NCBI RefSeq assembly: GCF_001718795.1
Contig: NZ_CP013435.1
Span: 310,001 to 374,000, forward strand
Direction of reading: 5' to 3'
DNA: 64,000 bases
Source: Burkholderia latens
Lineage (GTDB): Bacteria > Pseudomonadota > Gammaproteobacteria > Burkholderiales > Burkholderiaceae
Position 1 is the first letter of the stretch. Every line of letters begins with the position of its first letter. The notes beneath the pieces are model-generated. The model was not told where the DNA came from, did no database searches, and was given only the letters and a program-made list of their open reading frames with translations. Shown here piece by piece: positions 34,225 through 42,584 of this stretch. The translations under genes were made by a program, and so were the position numbers.

Positions 34225-36756
34225 TTACCCCAGCACGACCGTTGACGCGCTATTGGCGGATGCCGATGCCGTCTGCCACGAACAACCCTTCGTCACGCTC
34301 GTAATCTGAGCCGGCAGGCGCATGGACGATGCCCCCTGTTTGCTCCACGATGCACCCTTCTCGAGGATCTGCCCGGTCGTCCCATTCTCGATCAGATCGG
34401 GCGTGATCTTGATATACGAACCGCCTGCTCCAATCCAGATTTCCTTGTCCGCTGAAATCACCACGCGGCCGTCCACGCTCGTGATGCTCAAATCCTGCTG
34501 CGAGGTCAAGGCCATTGCATCGCTTTTCGCCTGAATCTCGACCTTGCCTTTCGCGGCAAAGAGCTTGATCCCCGCGTTCTGCGCGAACAGGCTGATCTTC
34601 TCCATCACACTCGCGATCAGCGATTTACCGGCCGCCACATGCGTGCTCTTACCGCTGACGATATTGACTTGCTGATTGGCCGTCAGTTGCGCTGAATCCT
34701 GAGTCGACAGCCCCAAGCCCGCAGGACTCGCCATCAACATGATCGGTGTCGAAAAGCCGTTTGCGTTACCCGTGCCGCCGCCGCCGGTCCGACCGCCGCT
34801 GCCAGCGCCGCCGCTCACGCTATAGTGCGTCGCGTCGGTGAACTTCTTGAGTGCGTCGTGCCCTTCCTGCAAACTTTCGGCCTGGTTCGCCGAGCTCGCC
34901 TGCGACGTCAAATCCACAACGGTTTCCGCGCTGGCCAGCTGCTCAGAAGCAGCGGTCACGTTCAATGGCTGGTTCGTTGCCGTCGGGTGGGTTGACACGA
35001 ACAGGCCCTGCCCTGCCCGAATGGCGCCGTATGCGTCCGATTTGAGATCGAAACCGCTGCCGAGAAACGCGCCGCGCGTGTTGTCCGTGTGCTGGATCAG
35101 GTACCCCAGGTGCAAGTGGGACTGATAGCTGCTCGAGTAAAGGTGAACCCGATTTTGCTGCGTCGAGTCGTCCATCACGAGCTGGTTGTACCCAGTGCCG
35201 TTGTACTCGCGAGAACGATAGCCGGACAAGAGGCCGTTCGTATGCCACACCGGCTGCGTAGCCCCCCCGTACATTCTCGCGATGATGACGGGCCGGTCAC
35301 AGTCACCTTCCATGAAACCGACGACCACTTCGTCGCCCTTGCGCAGCGGCTGAATTCCACCTCGATTCGAGCCTGCATCCAGGAACGTCGGGCGCACCCA
35401 GCACGATGCACGTTCATCCTGGCCATTGCGGCGGTTCCAGTGGAACCACACCTTCACCCGGTTCAGTGAATCGGTGTACACCTCTTCCCCGCTCGGGCCG
35501 GCGACGATTGCATTCTGCAACTGCATCACCGGCTTCTTGTGTTCGAACGGGCTACGGAACGGGACGTTGCGCGGTTGCGCCTCGACCACCACCTGAAAGA
35601 AACCTTCGCTGCCGTCTGCGTGGCGAACCGTCGCGCCAGCCTTCGCTTGCGCAACTTCCGCAGCCAGCCCGTCGGGAAATTGATCCGCCTCGTCCAGACC
35701 GGGCAGGTTATTGCAAATCAGCCAGTCAACCCCGAGCAGAACAAATTCCCGATCCGGTTGGCTGCCCGCGTCATGCACCGGATGACCGCGAAGTTCGAAG
35801 CGCCGCCCCGGCATCGCGCAGCGCAAGCCGCCTATTCCGTGAAAACGTTTCATCCGCGATTTGCGCTCTTCAAGCCGAATCTGGGCAAGACGCTCACCTT
35901 GCTCGCGGTCCGACCACATGTACGCGCCAGGGTAGTCGTAGATTTCCCCATCGGTCGGCAACTCGCCGTTCACGTCCGTCACACCCTGCACCTGCCGAGG
36001 AAGATCCGGGCGCTTGTAGTCGAACGAGCGCGACGTCAGCTGCGCGCTGTCGATCTGAAGCTGCTCCTTCCACTGCGCGAACCCGTCCAGTTCCCCACTG
36101 ATTTCCGTACGACCGAACTCGACAACGGGTTGTTTCAGTTGAGGAACGAAATAAACGTCGTCCGTCAAAACCATCGTGTGCGACCGGCCATTTTCGGCTT
36201 GCTCGAAGTACGGAAATACGCCGACCTCTTCCATGCTGCGATAGACGAAATTCAGGTCGTATTCCCACTGCACGCGATTGGAATAGGACGGCAGCGGCTT
36301 ATGAAGCTCGTAGCGAAACGCGCCACGCGCTTGAGGATGCTCGTTGAAGACGTCGGTCAGAATCTGTTCGCCATTCTGCTCCTGCCAGTCACGCATGTCG
36401 CGGCGCAGACGCAAGAAATAGAGCCAGGACGAGAACGCCAATTTGTAAAAGGTCAGCGGCCCATCCGCGCCCAGCCTGCTGAATCGGTGAACGTAGCCAT
36501 GGATCGGCATGTACGAGCCGTCCGTCTGCTGAATCCAGAGCGTGACCGGCTTGGCGAGCAACGCACTCAATTCAATCTGGCTACCGCGTGGTGAAACGGC
36601 ATCAATCACGAATTCGTAATCGCGACCGAGTCGAGCGGTGCCCTTCACATAGAGTGGCAATAACCAGTCGACGCCAAGCGGCGTGTCGAGTTTGACAAGA
36701 CGATTGTATTGCGCGTCGCCCAGACGCAACGTCTTATAAAGTGCGGTGTGGCCCAT
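34225..36756 (-). CDS. vgrG: VgrG-type T6SS spike protein with DUF2345 extension
   Basis: An 843-residue spike protein. Residues ~20-400 are the gp27-like part (LPLYVKGTARLGRDYEFVID, PIHGYVHRFSRLG, QWEYDLNFVYRSMEEVGVFP). The gp5-like OB/needle part follows with KVWFHWNRRNGQDERASCWV and GDEVVVGFMEGDCDRPVI. Residues ~640-800 match DUF2345 (QVNIVSGKSTHVAAGKSLIA, IEIxA/VISADKEIWIGAGG). A Gly-rich linker GGAGSGGRTGGGGTG precedes it. First gene of the leftward island operon. It trimerises and is fired by the Hcp tube. No enzymatic extension is seen. Confidence 0.93.
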   Translation of the reverse strand: MGHTALYKTLRLGDAQYNRLVKLDTPLGVDWLLPLYVKGTARLGRDYEFVIDAVSPRGSQIELSALLAKPVTLWIQQTDGSYMPIHGYVHRFSRLGADGPLTFYKLAFSSWLYFLRLRRDMRDWQEQNGEQILTDVFNEHPQARGAFRYELHKPLPSYSNRVQWEYDLNFVYRSMEEVGVFPYFEQAENGRSHTMVLTDDVYFVPQLKQPVVEFGRTEISGELDGFAQWKEQLQIDSAQLTSRSFDYKRPDLPRQVQGVTDVNGELPTDGEIYDYPGAYMWSDREQGERLAQIRLEERKSRMKRFHGIGGLRCAMPGRRFELRGHPVHDAGSQPDREFVLLGVDWLICNNLPGLDEADQFPDGLAAEVAQAKAGATVRHADGSEGFFQVVVEAQPRNVPFRSPFEHKKPVMQLQNAIVAGPSGEEVYTDSLNRVKVWFHWNRRNGQDERASCWVRPTFLDAGSNRGGIQPLRKGDEVVVGFMEGDCDRPVIIARMYGGATQPVWHTNGLLSGYRSREYNGTGYNQLVMDDSTQQNRVHLYSSSYQSHLHLGYLIQHTDNTRGAFLGSGFDLKSDAYGAIRAGQGLFVSTHPTATNQPLNVTAASEQLASAETVVDLTSQASSANQAESLQEGHDALKKFTDATHYSVSGGAGSGGRTGGGGTGNANGFSTPIMLMASPAGLGLSTQDSAQLTANQQVNIVSGKSTHVAAGKSLIASVMEKISLFAQNAGIKLFAAKGKVEIQAKSDAMALTSQQDLSITSVDGRVVISADKEIWIGAGGSYIKITPDLIENGTTGQILEKGASWSKQGASSMRLPAQITSVTKGCSWQTASASANSASTVVLG

Positions 36757-36804
36757 GCAGCTTTCCCTTGGTTGGTATTCAGGTGGGGTTTCTGCCGAGG
36801 GCTG

Positions 36805-36810
36805 ATTATA
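36805..36810 (-). promoter_or_regulatory. Possible -10 box upstream of vgrG
   Basis: The minus strand reads TATAAT here, about 49 bp before the vgrG ATG, in an AT-rich stretch that also contains AAGGGAAAGC as ribosome-binding site next to the ATG. No good TTGACA-like -35 lies at 16-18 bp, so the promoter would need an activator or is a chance match. Confidence 0.3.
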
Positions 36811-37043
36811 AATGCCTTTCGGAACAAGACGATAGTGCGCCTCGCATACCGAACTATCTCGAAAAATGGCGAGCTGACGTTCGAGCGTGAAATGGCCGCA
36901 ATCTCACAATCTTTCAGGAAAAAATTCCCGCTTATTCGTAAGCCAGATTTTTTAAATCACATATCACCTCCCTGAGCACGGCCAGCTAGGGCCGCTCCGC
37001 CGAAGTACTTCCGCGTCGGCGCACACTTCGCTCAGGAGACTTC

Positions 37044-37187
37044 GTGAATTCCAGTCTCTACATCGCCATACTGGTCGGCCTGACCTTCGTCCTCGTCGCC
37101 ATGTTCGCGTTCGGGTGCTATTGGCTCGCGACCAAGATCAACCCACTCCCCTCGGACCCCTGCCCCACCCTCGCCGTCGTCCACTAG
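37044..37187 (+). CDS. Small single-pass membrane protein, 47 residues
   Basis: A GTG start with CAGGAGA about 7 nt upstream opens a 47-codon frame to TAG. The protein begins VNSSLYIAILVGLTFVLVAM, continues FAFGCYWLA and ends in a short Pro-rich tail, so residues ~5-28 are one membrane helix. It sits between the island's vgrG (divergent) and the integrase remnant. I do not recognise a family. The strong ribosome-binding site and clean hydrophobic pattern are the only support. Confidence 0.45.
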   Translation: MNSSLYIAILVGLTFVLVAMFAFGCYWLATKINPLPSDPCPTLAVVH

Positions 37188-37271
37188 GATCGACGAACAC
37201 GATGAACGGGAAGCGCAGGCGCCGTATCCCGATCATGCGGTGGACGCCCTACGCAACCCGGTTTCAGCAGA

Positions 37272-37472
37272 GCGAGCTGGCATGTACAGCGCGGTACACC
37301 GCTGCAGGTGCTGAAGGAACTCGGCGGCTGGGAAACGATGGAGATGGTTCAACGATACGCGCACCTTTCGGCCGACCGACTCGCGCAGTGGGTGACGCCG
37401 CACACGCCCGTCGCGGCGGTAATCGCGATGCCGGTACCAGCGGAACGAGAGGCAATGCGGATGACCGGATAA
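37272..37472 (+). pseudogene. C-terminal remnant of a tyrosine integrase
   Basis: The frame encodes WHVQRGTPLQVLKELGGWE followed by METVQRYAHLSADRL-type sequence (MEMVQRYAHL, with the catalytic Tyr) and ends in TAA. This is the last ~65 residues of a phage-type tyrosine recombinase, including the final His/Trp box (GGWE) and nucleophile Tyr. The Arg-His part and everything upstream are absent. It lies 76 bp left of the tRNA fragment, pointing to an earlier element that used the same site. Confidence 0.78.
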
Positions 37473-37548
37473 CGGCAGCGTAGGTGTACTTTAGCTACAC
37501 CAAGTAAGGCAGGGAGACGGGTGAAATCGCTGAGAGGCTTGTCAGACT

Positions 37549-37593
37549 TGGCGCGCCCGGCTGGGATCGAACCAGCAACCCCTGCCTTCGGAG
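37549..37593 (-). other. Attachment site: 3' 45 bp of a tRNA-Arg(CCG) gene
   Basis: The minus strand reads CTCCGAAGGCAGGGG, then the T-arm GGTTCGATCCC and ends CGCGCCA. This is the anticodon loop onward of tRNA-Arg(CCG). The D-arm and 5' acceptor are missing, and the sequence to the right (GCATTACCGG...) does not pair, so this is not a tRNA gene. A lone 3' tRNA piece pointing left is what remains at the far end of an element integrated into a tRNA whose full copy lies to the right, beyond the window. Confidence 0.72.
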
Positions 37594-37656
37594 CATTACC
37601 GGCACGCGACAACTCTTTAGAAATCAATACCTTGCGCGACTCGCAAACCGCAAAAC

Positions 37657-37706
37657 CAAGGCTACTCAAGGTCAATCAGGGTCATCCAAGACCACCCAAA
37701 CTGTAA
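37657..37706 (+). repeat. Five degenerate 10-bp direct repeats beside the attachment site
   Basis: Consecutive units read CAAGGCTACT, CAAGGTCAAT, CAGGGTCATC, CAAGACCACC, CAAACTGTAA. Helical-turn spacing next to an att core is typical of integrase arm-type binding sites. The function is inferred from that position. Confidence 0.5.
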
Positions 37707-37916
37707 TTTCACTGTAGTGACTGCACGGTTTGAATGGTGAAAATTTCACAATGCGGTAAATTAACAACCCCCATGGGGCACCCGGTCAAGGGGTTTCATT
37801 TTGTAAGTTCGTCGGCACATAAGGTCATGTGTAACAGTGTCGCCCTACGGGAGAGATACTATTTCCCTTCCGTGCGGTAGCGTCTATGCTTGCAGTGCAA
37901 CAACAAGGAGAGCGCC

Positions 37917-38090
37917 ATGAAGGTTCTACTGACTGAGAAAGTCCGCGCGCTACAGAAGGATCGGGAAGGTGCAGAGGAACTGCGGAACTTCATCGCAAAT
38001 GCCAAGCTCAACGAGCCCGCCGAAATCAAGGTCAAGACGAGCAAGGGGCGTCAACTAAAGTTCCGGGCAAAGCTCGTCCCCCAGGGCTGA
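37917..38090 (+). CDS. Hypothetical protein, 57 residues
   Basis: MKVLLTEKVRALQKDREGAE begins a basic, helical 57-residue protein. AAGGAGAG lies 6 nt before the ATG, and three nucleotides separate the stop from the TTG start of the next gene, so both are co-translated. No family recognised. The C-terminal half (AEIKVKTSKGRQLKFRAKL) looks like a small beta domain. It is the first cargo gene inside the attachment site. Confidence 0.6.
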   Translation: MKVLLTEKVRALQKDREGAEELRNFIANAKLNEPAEIKVKTSKGRQLKFRAKLVPQG

Positions 38091-38093
38091 CGT

Positions 38094-38900
38094 TTGAACG
38101 TCGCTTTCCCGGCGGTTCTTCTATTTCTGCTGCTATCGCCCGGCATCCTCTTCCACTCCCATTATCAGCCGCGCGAAGTCCGTGCGGCTGATATGTCCCC
38201 GTTCGGACAGACTGTCATTTATGTCGTGTTCTGGAGTGTCTTGTTCGATTCCGCGACCATAGCAGTTGCGGTGCACTGGCTCGGGTACGAATTCCATCTG
38301 GGGTTGTTGGCTCGCCTGCTTGTCGACGGTCGCCTCGCAAACGGTGATCCGGATCTCGCCTCTCTGTTCGCTGGCCTGGACAGCCATCCCGCCGAGCCGC
38401 TGTGCTTCTTTCTATGGGCGAACGCAATCGCGCTTGCGTGCGCTCTTCTCTGGCGCGCGATTGTCCACTGTTTCAAACTCGACCACCCATCGTTTCCGTT
38501 CTTCCGACACGTCCGAGGCGATGCTCCGTGGAACTATCTGTTCCGCGGCATCGACGTAAGTGATTCAACGCCAGATGCCATTGTTGTCGCAGCGCTCGTC
38601 ACACTGAAAGACGCCACTCTGCTGTATACCGGTCTGCTCGTCGACTACGAGCTGACAGACAAGGGCGAACTCGACCGAATTATGATTTCCAACGCAGCTC
38701 GTCGCCGTCTAACCGATGACGCGACAGGCGACAGTGCGGAGCGCATGTCGGCCGCAAACATGCAAAGGTTTTACCCGATCGAGGGTGACTGCTTAGTGCT
38801 GCGCTCTTCGGAAATCACGACCCTGAACATTAAATTTCTCGTGCTCGAACCGCTCAACGACGCCAGCAAAGAAGAAAACCTCAAGCCGGAGAACTCCTAG
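38094..38900 (+). CDS. DUF6338-like membrane protein
   Basis: A 268-residue protein from a TTG start just after the 57-residue gene. Hydrophobic segments lie at ~4-22 (FPAVLLFLLLSPGILF), ~41-62 and ~102-125 (FFLWANAIALACALLW). A soluble domain follows, with VVAALVTLKDATLLYTGLLV and a C-terminal YPIEGDCLVLRSSEI. That layout and GRLVDYEL-type SH3-like strands resemble DUF6338 proteins, whose function is unknown but which recur in mobile and defence-rich regions. No catalytic motif is visible. Confidence 0.6.
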   Translation: MNVAFPAVLLFLLLSPGILFHSHYQPREVRAADMSPFGQTVIYVVFWSVLFDSATIAVAVHWLGYEFHLGLLARLLVDGRLANGDPDLASLFAGLDSHPAEPLCFFLWANAIALACALLWRAIVHCFKLDHPSFPFFRHVRGDAPWNYLFRGIDVSDSTPDAIVVAALVTLKDATLLYTGLLVDYELTDKGELDRIMISNAARRRLTDDATGDSAERMSAANMQRFYPIEGDCLVLRSSEITTLNIKFLVLEPLNDASKEENLKPENS

Positions 38901-38979
38901 ACTGCGTCTAGGAAAACGGCGCCGCGCGCCTCAATTTTTCTCAGATACGATCGACGCTTTAACTTCCACGGGATCATCA

Positions 38980-39216
38980 ATGACCCTGCTCGATCGTGTT
39001 CTCGCCCACGCCTCGGCAACGCAGCGCCAGCAGTTCACCGGACTCAATGCCCCCATCCGCTACGCTGGCCCATACGGAGACGCTTATGCTTCTCGGAACG
39101 TGCCCGAGTTTGAGCTCGACGTCGACACGCTGCTCTTCATCAGACCTTATACGGACCCCGATACCGGCCGAATGATTCGCTGCTTGGCGGACGTCGACGC
39201 GGCGGCTGCGACCTGA
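38980..39216 (+). CDS. Hypothetical protein, 78 residues
   Basis: MTLLDRVLAHASATQRQQFT begins a 78-residue acidic protein with no membrane segment. The ATG follows a short leader without a strong Shine-Dalgarno sequence (CACGGGATCATCA). Composition fits a coding region, and no overlapping frame is better. No family is recognised. The gene lies alone between the DUF6338-like gene and a 390-bp gap. Confidence 0.45.
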   Translation: MTLLDRVLAHASATQRQQFTGLNAPIRYAGPYGDAYASRNVPEFELDVDTLLFIRPYTDPDTGRMIRCLADVDAAAAT

Positions 39217-39607
39217 TCCGGCGGCATGCTGATGGCCGTCGGTTCGCGCGGCCATCAGCGTCACTCGTGGAAATTCAGGCAAGCAACCTGCGCGGGCTCT
39301 ATTTGCCCCCTCCCCTTCCTCCCATCCCTGCAGCACGGTGAGCACAGGCGAGTACGCTGAGTACTACGAGGACAGCGAGCACACTATTCCTCGGGAAAAC
39401 CATTTAAAACAAAGCACTTACACCCAAAACCCTGCGTGATTTCACGCATTTCCGTTATTTGAGATCCGTGCAACGATGCATTTCCAAGTGACCGGAAGGC
39501 CGTTTCCGTGTCCGCAGTTGCGTCAAAACCTGCGTCTATACGTGTGGTTTGGCGTACAACTCTGGCTCATACTTCAATCATCGCAACAAACGCTACGGGA
39601 GCCGATC
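39217..39607. other. Intergenic region with operator-like palindrome
   Basis: About 390 bp without a convincing gene. The right half is AT-richer than its surroundings and contains the perfect palindrome described at 39433-39448 and a run TTAAAACAAAGCACTTACAC. It probably carries the promoter of the 224-residue gene at 39608. Confidence 0.4.
39433..39448. promoter_or_regulatory. 16-bp palindrome, possible operator
   Basis: TGCGTGATTTCACGCA is a 7-bp inverted repeat with a 2-bp centre, ~160 bp upstream of the 224-residue protein gene. The shape suits a dimeric repressor or an initiator-binding site. No protein can be assigned. Confidence 0.35.
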
Positions 39608-40282
39608 ATGGCAAACGGAAAACAGGCATCGGCTCGCCGTCTGAAGATGGCAGAGCGGGCGCAGCAACTGCAGGATCTACATTTCCCCGGTATAGACGAC
39701 ATCTGGCTATGGCACCGGAAGCGAAACGACGGGTTCATCACGATTCCCCGCACGCTGCCGATCGTGATGCAAGCTGTCGACGCGCAGTCCAAGGGTCAAC
39801 CAGCGGGTCACACGCTTTTCTGTTTGTGGGCGAGATCGCCCGATCATCCCGTCTTGTCGATCGACAATACTTCGACCTTCGCAGCCGAGGCCGGCTTCGT
39901 AGGTGAGCGTGCCGTTGATACATGGCGTCGACGAATGAAAAGGCTGCGTGACCTCAAGTTCATCCAGACAAAACCCGGCGCGTCTGGGGACTTCCACTAC
40001 GTCTTGCTGCTGAACCCGAACGCTGTCATGGAGTGGATGCGATCTACGGGCCTAGTGCAGAACGATCTGTACAGCCGGTTCGTTGAGCGTGCCGTGGACG
40101 TTGGTGCCTTTGGTGAAATTGAAGCGATACGTGCGGGTTTGGCGCAAGCGGCCGCCCCAGCAGCACAACCCGCCGCGACGCTGCCGGCCGGTGATGCCGC
40201 AACGGCAGAACAGTCAGAATCAGCTCAAGCAGCCGATGCGCAACCGGAACAGGTCACGTTGACCGAGCTGGGTAACCTTTGA
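39608..40282 (+). CDS. Hypothetical protein, 224 residues, possible winged-helix DNA-binding
   Basis: Starts MANGKQASARRLKMAERAQQ with ACGGGAG upstream. Residues ~35-130 include IPRTLPIVMQAVDA, TLFCLWARSPDHPVLSI and FVGERAVDTWRRRMKRLRDL followed by FIQTKPGASGDFHYVLLLNP. That pattern (helix, recognition helix with Arg/Lys, then a beta-wing) looks like a winged helix of replication or partition proteins on plasmids and integrative elements. The last 60 residues are Ala/Gln-rich and probably disordered. I do not recognise an exact family. Confidence 0.55.
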   Translation: MANGKQASARRLKMAERAQQLQDLHFPGIDDIWLWHRKRNDGFITIPRTLPIVMQAVDAQSKGQPAGHTLFCLWARSPDHPVLSIDNTSTFAAEAGFVGERAVDTWRRRMKRLRDLKFIQTKPGASGDFHYVLLLNPNAVMEWMRSTGLVQNDLYSRFVERAVDVGAFGEIEAIRAGLAQAAAPAAQPAATLPAGDAATAEQSESAQAADAQPEQVTLTELGNL

Positions 40283-40298
40283 TTCGGGAGGAGGCGGA

Positions 40299-40364
40299 AT
40301 GCAGAAATTATTAGGTTTCGGCGCCCGGTGTTACTGCCCGCCGGGTGCTGAAGAAAGCCCTTGA
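40299..40364 (+). CDS. Possible 21-residue leader peptide
   Basis: A very strong ribosome-binding site (GGGAGGAGG) precedes ATG by 5 nt. The frame encodes MQKLLGFGARCYCPPGAEES and one Pro before TGA. The stop falls inside the left arm of the inverted repeat at 40356-40397, an arrangement seen in leader-peptide control. It could equally be a chance frame. Confidence 0.3.
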   Translation: MQKLLGFGARCYCPPGAEESP

Positions 40365-40397
40365 CCGCCAAGTTGCGAGCCGAACCGGTCAAGGGCT
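40356..40397 (+). promoter_or_regulatory. 12-bp perfect inverted repeat (hairpin), no T tract
   Basis: AGCCCTTGACCG and CGGTCAAGGGCT are separated by 18 nt. A stable RNA hairpin would form between the 224-residue gene and the ATPase gene at 40488. There is no run of T after it, so it is not a classical terminator. Confidence 0.45.
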
Positions 40398-40487
40398 ATG
40401 GCAGTGCCGTACTACATCGAGCGGCGACTTACGATCGCTGCTCGATGTTCATGATAATCCACCGCTACAGACAACACGTCATCCGAA

Positions 40488-41248
40488 ATGAATCTTGAGC
40501 GTGACATTGCACTTGTTGACGAGCTGCGTTCGCATACTAGCGAGTGCCAGTGGCTCGAATTCAAGCAAAACAACACCGACCACGAGATGATCGGCAAACG
40601 GTGCTCGGCGTTGTCCAACGCCGCGCGCATTGAAGGTAGAGACACCGCGTATATGCTCTGGGGGATCGAGGATGAAACCCACAAGGTGGTGGGCACCTCT
40701 TTCGATCCGGAGTCTCAAAAAGTCGGCGGGACGGTGCTCCAATTGTGGCTAGCAAACGCGCTGCAGCCGAGCATTACTTTCAGTTTCCGCACGATCGAGC
40801 ACCCTGAGGGGCGCGTGGTCCTGTTGGAAATTCCGGCGGCCACGGGAACCCCTGTCAGCTTCAACGGCATCGCCTACGTGCGCATAGGCAGTGCAACGCC
40901 CAAACTCACCGAGTATCCCGAGCGCTACCAGAAGCTCCTCGAACGGATGCAGCCGTACCGATGGGAGCATGGCGTCGCAGCGCAGTACATCAAGGGTGAC
41001 GATGTGTTGGAATTGCTCGACTACAGCCACTATTTTCGGCTTACGAAGCAGCCACTTCCTGACAATCGAGCTGGGATCTTCGAAAGGCTCGCGGCGGATC
41101 GGCTGATAACTCGCGACGTCGGCGATCGGTGGAACATCACACACCTCGGTGCAGTGCTGTTCGCAGCTCGGCTCAGTGACTTTGATGCCAGCTTGGCGCG
41201 GAAGGCTGTCCGCTTCGTTGCCTATGACGGCAAGAACCGTGCTGCAAC
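40488..41248 (+). pseudogene. AlbA_2 / Schlafen-type ATP-binding protein, 5' part (split by IS)
   Basis: The first 253 residues have the AlbA_2 layout: ELRSHTSECQWLEFKQNN at the N-terminus, CSALSNAARIEGRDTAYMLW, GIEDETHKVVGTSF and FNGIAYVRIGSAT. Such proteins are DNA/RNA-linked regulators or defence proteins with a Schlafen-like fold. The gene is interrupted after AAT by an IS2-group element. Removing the element and one target copy rejoins it in frame as KNRAATVTHRLDG, giving 483 residues. It lies just outside the phage cos region, where P2-like phages carry variable cargo genes (the old/tin position). Confidence 0.8.
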
Positions 41249-41312
41249 TGGAGCAGCCCCCTGAAACACCGGACATAGCCTCTCACTTAAACTAGCGGGT
41301 AGGCATAAGACT

Positions 41313-41708
41313 GTGTTTTTGACTAACACCAGGCAGGAAGTGATGGAAGTGTTGACGGGCCCGGAGCGTCGGCGGCGCTGGACGGCGGAGCAGAAGCTGG
41401 CGATGGTTCGCGAGAGTTTCGAACCGGGGAAGTCGGTTTCGATGGTTGCGCGCCAGCACGGCGTGAACCCGAACCAGCTGTTCCACTGGCGCAAGCTGTA
41501 CCAGGACGGGAGTCTGTCGGCGGTCAAGGCTGGAGAGGAAGTGGTCCCTGCATCAGAGCTGGCCGATGCCCTCAAGCAGATTCGTGAGCTGCAGCGGATG
41601 CTCGGCAAGAAGACCATGGAGAACGAGATTCTCCGCGAAGCAGTCGAGTATGGCCGAGCAAAAAAATGGATAGCGCACTCGCCCTCGCTGCCGGAGGACG
41701 ACCAGTGA
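41313..41708 (+). CDS. IS2-group OrfA, helix-turn-helix transposase subunit
   Basis: A 131-residue protein with an HTH_Tnp_1 domain: [20 protein letters not shown], then [20 protein letters not shown] as recognition helix, and a Leu-zipper-like segment ([20 protein letters not shown]). It binds the element ends. Near its 3' end lies an A7 run (41660-41666) followed by TGG, a slippery site for -1 frameshifting into orfB to make the full transposase. Confidence 0.9.
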   Translation: MFLTNTRQEVMEVLTGPERRRRWTAEQKLAMVRESFEPGKSVSMVARQHGVNPNQLFHWRKLYQDGSLSAVKAGEEVVPASELADALKQIRELQRMLGKKTMENEILREAVEYGRAKKWIAHSPSLPEDDQ

Positions 41709-42553
41709 AACTGGTTTGTGAAGTTCTCGGCGTGTCGCGCTCGAACGTATCGGCACGACTGTCGCGTCCGGTGACGTGGCGCGATGGCCGTCAATCGCGG
41801 CAGACGGACGATGCGAGCGTGGTCGAGGAAATCCGCCGAGTCGTCGGCGATTTGCCCAGCTATGGCTATCGCCGGGTGTGGGGCTCGCTGCGCAATGAAC
41901 GCATTGCTGCCGGACAGGTGCCGTTCAATGCGAAGCGCATCTATCGCATCATGCGCACTCACGGTCTGCTGATGCAACGGCGTCCAGCCCCGCCTCGGCC
42001 GCAACGTCGGCACGATGGCAAGGTGGCCGTCGCGCGCAGCAATCAGCGATGGTGCTCGGACGGCTTCGAGTTCCGCTGCGACAACGGCGAGCCGCTTCGA
42101 GTGACATTCGCGCTTGACTGCTGCGACCGCGAAGCGATGAGCTGGGCGGCTACGACGGCAGGTCACAGCGGCGACATCGTGCGCGACGTCATGCTGGCAG
42201 CAGTGGAAAATCGGTTTGGCAACGAGCTGCATACACCGTCCGAAATCGAGTGGCTGAGTGACAACGGTTCGGGCTATACGGCCGACGATACACGCCGGTT
42301 TGCAGCGGCCATCGGCCTGAAGCCATTGACCACGCCGGTGTGCAGCCCGCAAAGTAACGGGATGGCCGAGAGCTTCGTGAAGACAATGAAGCGCGACTAC
42401 GTTGCCTTCATGCCAAAGCCGGACGCAGCGACTGCTGCACGCAACTTGGCCATCGCGTTCGAGCATTACAACGAGAAGCATCCCCATAGCGCGCTGAAGT
42501 ACCGCTCGCCTCGCGAGTTCCGGCGCTCAATGGATTCAGCAACCTTAGTGTGA
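41666..42553 (+). CDS. IS2-group OrfB, DDE transposase domain
   Basis: A 295-residue rve-family integrase core. It shows [13 protein letters not shown] (HTH_21), then the three acidic residues: Asp in RWCSDGFEF, Asp in WLSDNGSGY and Glu in [15 protein letters not shown]. It is made mainly as an OrfAB fusion through the A7 slippery stretch, since it overlaps orfA by 43 bp in the -1 frame. The open frame and the catalytic triad are intact, so the element may still be active. Confidence 0.92.
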   Translation: MDSALALAAGGRPVKLVCEVLGVSRSNVSARLSRPVTWRDGRQSRQTDDASVVEEIRRVVGDLPSYGYRRVWGSLRNERIAAGQVPFNAKRIYRIMRTHGLLMQRRPAPPRPQRRHDGKVAVARSNQRWCSDGFEFRCDNGEPLRVTFALDCCDREAMSWAATTAGHSGDIVRDVMLAAVENRFGNELHTPSEIEWLSDNGSGYTADDTRRFAAAIGLKPLTTPVCSPQSNGMAESFVKTMKRDYVAFMPKPDAATAARNLAIAFEHYNEKHPHSALKYRSPREFRRSMDSATLV

Positions 42554-42584
42554 CGCTGTGTCCGGGATTACAGGGTCAACTCCA

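Larger units (their letters stand above)
41249..42584 (+). mobile_element. IS3-family, IS2-group insertion sequence (1336 bp)
   Basis: Ends are imperfect inverted repeats: left TGGAGCAGCCCCCTGAAACA, right (reverse complement) TGGAGTTGACCCTGTAATCC, both continuing into CCGGACA-AGC. The 5-bp direct repeat GCAAC flanks it (41244-41248 and 42585-42589). It holds orfA and orfB in overlapping frames. Length, termini and repeat size fit the IS2 group. Confidence 0.92.

Noticed and set aside
37115..37483. 122-codon plus-strand gene
   Set aside because: Its frame conflicts with both the 47-residue membrane protein and the integrase remnant, and its product is Arg/Gly-rich without similarity.
37549..37593. 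A functional tRNA-Arg gene
   Set aside because: Only the anticodon loop to the 3' end is present. The D-arm and 5' acceptor strand are missing, so it is treated as an attachment-site fragment.
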